DNA from: a virus
Reading direction: 5' to 3' (one strand)
DNA: 24,795 nucleotides
IMG/VR virus record: IMGVR_UViG_3300026097_000098
Span: 1-24,795 of that record
This document shows, piece by piece, positions 24,238 through 24,795 of the stretch (positions are counted from its first letter, which is position 1; every line of letters starts with the position of its first letter). Below the pieces are notes generated by a model that had not been told where the DNA came from, made no database searches, and worked only from the letters and a program-made list of their open reading frames with translations. Made by a program: the position numbers and the translations under genes.

Positions 24238-24795
24238 TTATGTCAGGTCAACAATCTCACAGCTATCACCAGAACATGCTAGTGTCTGACTTCCTGCCGT
24301 GTTGTCCTCAGCTTCATACTCTGATAGCTTAGCCCAGTCAATAGCTGTAGGCATACAAGATAGCAGTGTCTCATAGTCTGACTTACCGCACTCCTGATAT
24401 GGCGCTTGCTGGTACGTATGCTCATTGTAGGGCAAGAAGCTAACACCTGACATCTCATCAAAGTGTTTGTACACGAATGCACCTACCTCAAACCACTCAT
24501 CTGCTTTGACGTTGATAGTCACAGAGGGTTTGTGTTCACACCAGTTACGTTGATAAGCAAGCCACATCTCTAGCTGTTCAATGGCAGACATGTCAGACGT
24601 AGTAACTGCACCCGTAGGAGCTTTCATAGGGAAGCTGAACACTGTTGTGCTATCAGGCTTCATTACGTCAGGCTCGTTAGGGATACCCTGGTCAACCATA
24701 AACTGTGTCAGGGGGTCTTTGTTGTCACCTCTGACGGTTCGGATATAGTGGGCGCTGTGTCGGGCGTGAATGCCTGAAGCACTATCAACAAGCTG
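24238..24795 (-). CDS. nrdJ: Class II (cobalamin-dependent) ribonucleotide reductase, C-terminal part
   Basis: The frame is open to the right edge, so the 5' part is outside; 185 residues are visible and the Met at 24699 is internal. The visible start reads LVDSASGIHARHSAHYIRTV, followed by DNKDPLTQFM, then STTVFSFPMKAPTGA, QLEMWLAYQRNWCEHKPSVT and VYKHFDEMSGVSFLP, all hallmarks of the monomeric adenosylcobalamin-dependent triphosphate reductase (Lactobacillus RTPR type). The tail has C-S-G-D-S-C, the CxxxxC pair that relays electrons to the active site. The enzyme makes deoxynucleotides for phage replication and needs vitamin B12 from the host. It heads the - strand unit seen here; glutaredoxin follows after the tRNA-like element. 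Confidence 0.93.
   Translation of the reverse strand, partial: QLVDSASGIHARHSAHYIRTVRGDNKDPLTQFMVDQGIPNEPDVMKPDSTTVFSFPMKAPTGAVTTSDMSAIEQLEMWLAYQRNWCEHKPSVTINVKADEWFEVGAFVYKHFDEMSGVSFLPYNEHTYQQAPYQECGKSDYETLLSCMPTAIDWAKLSEYEAEDNTAGSQTLACSGDSCEIVDLT

Overview
This window looks like about 25 kb from the genome of a lytic, short-tailed (podovirus-like) bacteriophage, probably marine. The evidence is a T7-style order of capsid, two tail-tube-type proteins, fibres, a chaperone and large internal virion proteins on the + strand, followed on the - strand by a metabolic cassette (PhoH, glutaredoxin, cobalamin-type ribonucleotide reductase) typical of marine phages. No bacterial housekeeping gene, integrase, terminase, polymerase or portal lies inside the window. 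An alphaproteobacterial host (roseobacter or SAR116-type) and kinship to HMO-2011-like or SIO1/cobavirus-like podoviruses are inferences from general gene content, not shown by the sequence.

Layout. Positions 1-364 hold the C-terminal end of the major capsid protein, followed by a rho-independent terminator (381-418). Positions 432-2701 encode the two tail-tube/adaptor proteins (gp11-like and gp12-like). Positions 2717-11767 are a fibre locus: a fibre with YVD-type repeats, a short fibre with an Mtd-like N-terminal domain, an inserted homing endonuclease gene, three tandem paralogous proteins made of five-repeat (predicted five-bladed) beta-propeller modules, and a 652-residue multi-repeat adhesin-like protein. 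A tail assembly chaperone-like gene closes this part (11783-12364). Positions 12401-22440 hold a small membrane protein, an 814-residue Q/N/A-rich protein, a lysozyme-domain protein, a holin-like membrane protein and three further presumed virion proteins, the last 1147 residues long. The + strand unit ends at a strong hairpin terminator (22453-22480).

From 22479 to the right edge everything is on the - strand. In transcription order (right to left) it reads: class II ribonucleotide reductase (C-terminal part, running off the window), an atypical tRNA-like element with encoded CCA, glutaredoxin, an endonuclease VII-type HNH nuclease, PhoH, and a 68-residue two-helix protein that may be related to the Acb2/Tad1 nucleotide-sponge proteins.

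How it fits together: the + strand unit builds the particle and carries lysis or cell-wall-penetration functions. The - strand unit supports nucleotide synthesis (reductase plus its probable thiol donor) and host take-over. The most unusual region is the fibre locus. Four independent five-repeat modules occur there, and two of them sit inside a small beta scaffold domain that is uninterrupted in the neighbouring paralogue, which suggests modular evolution of receptor-binding parts. There is no gene-free stretch longer than about 300 bases.
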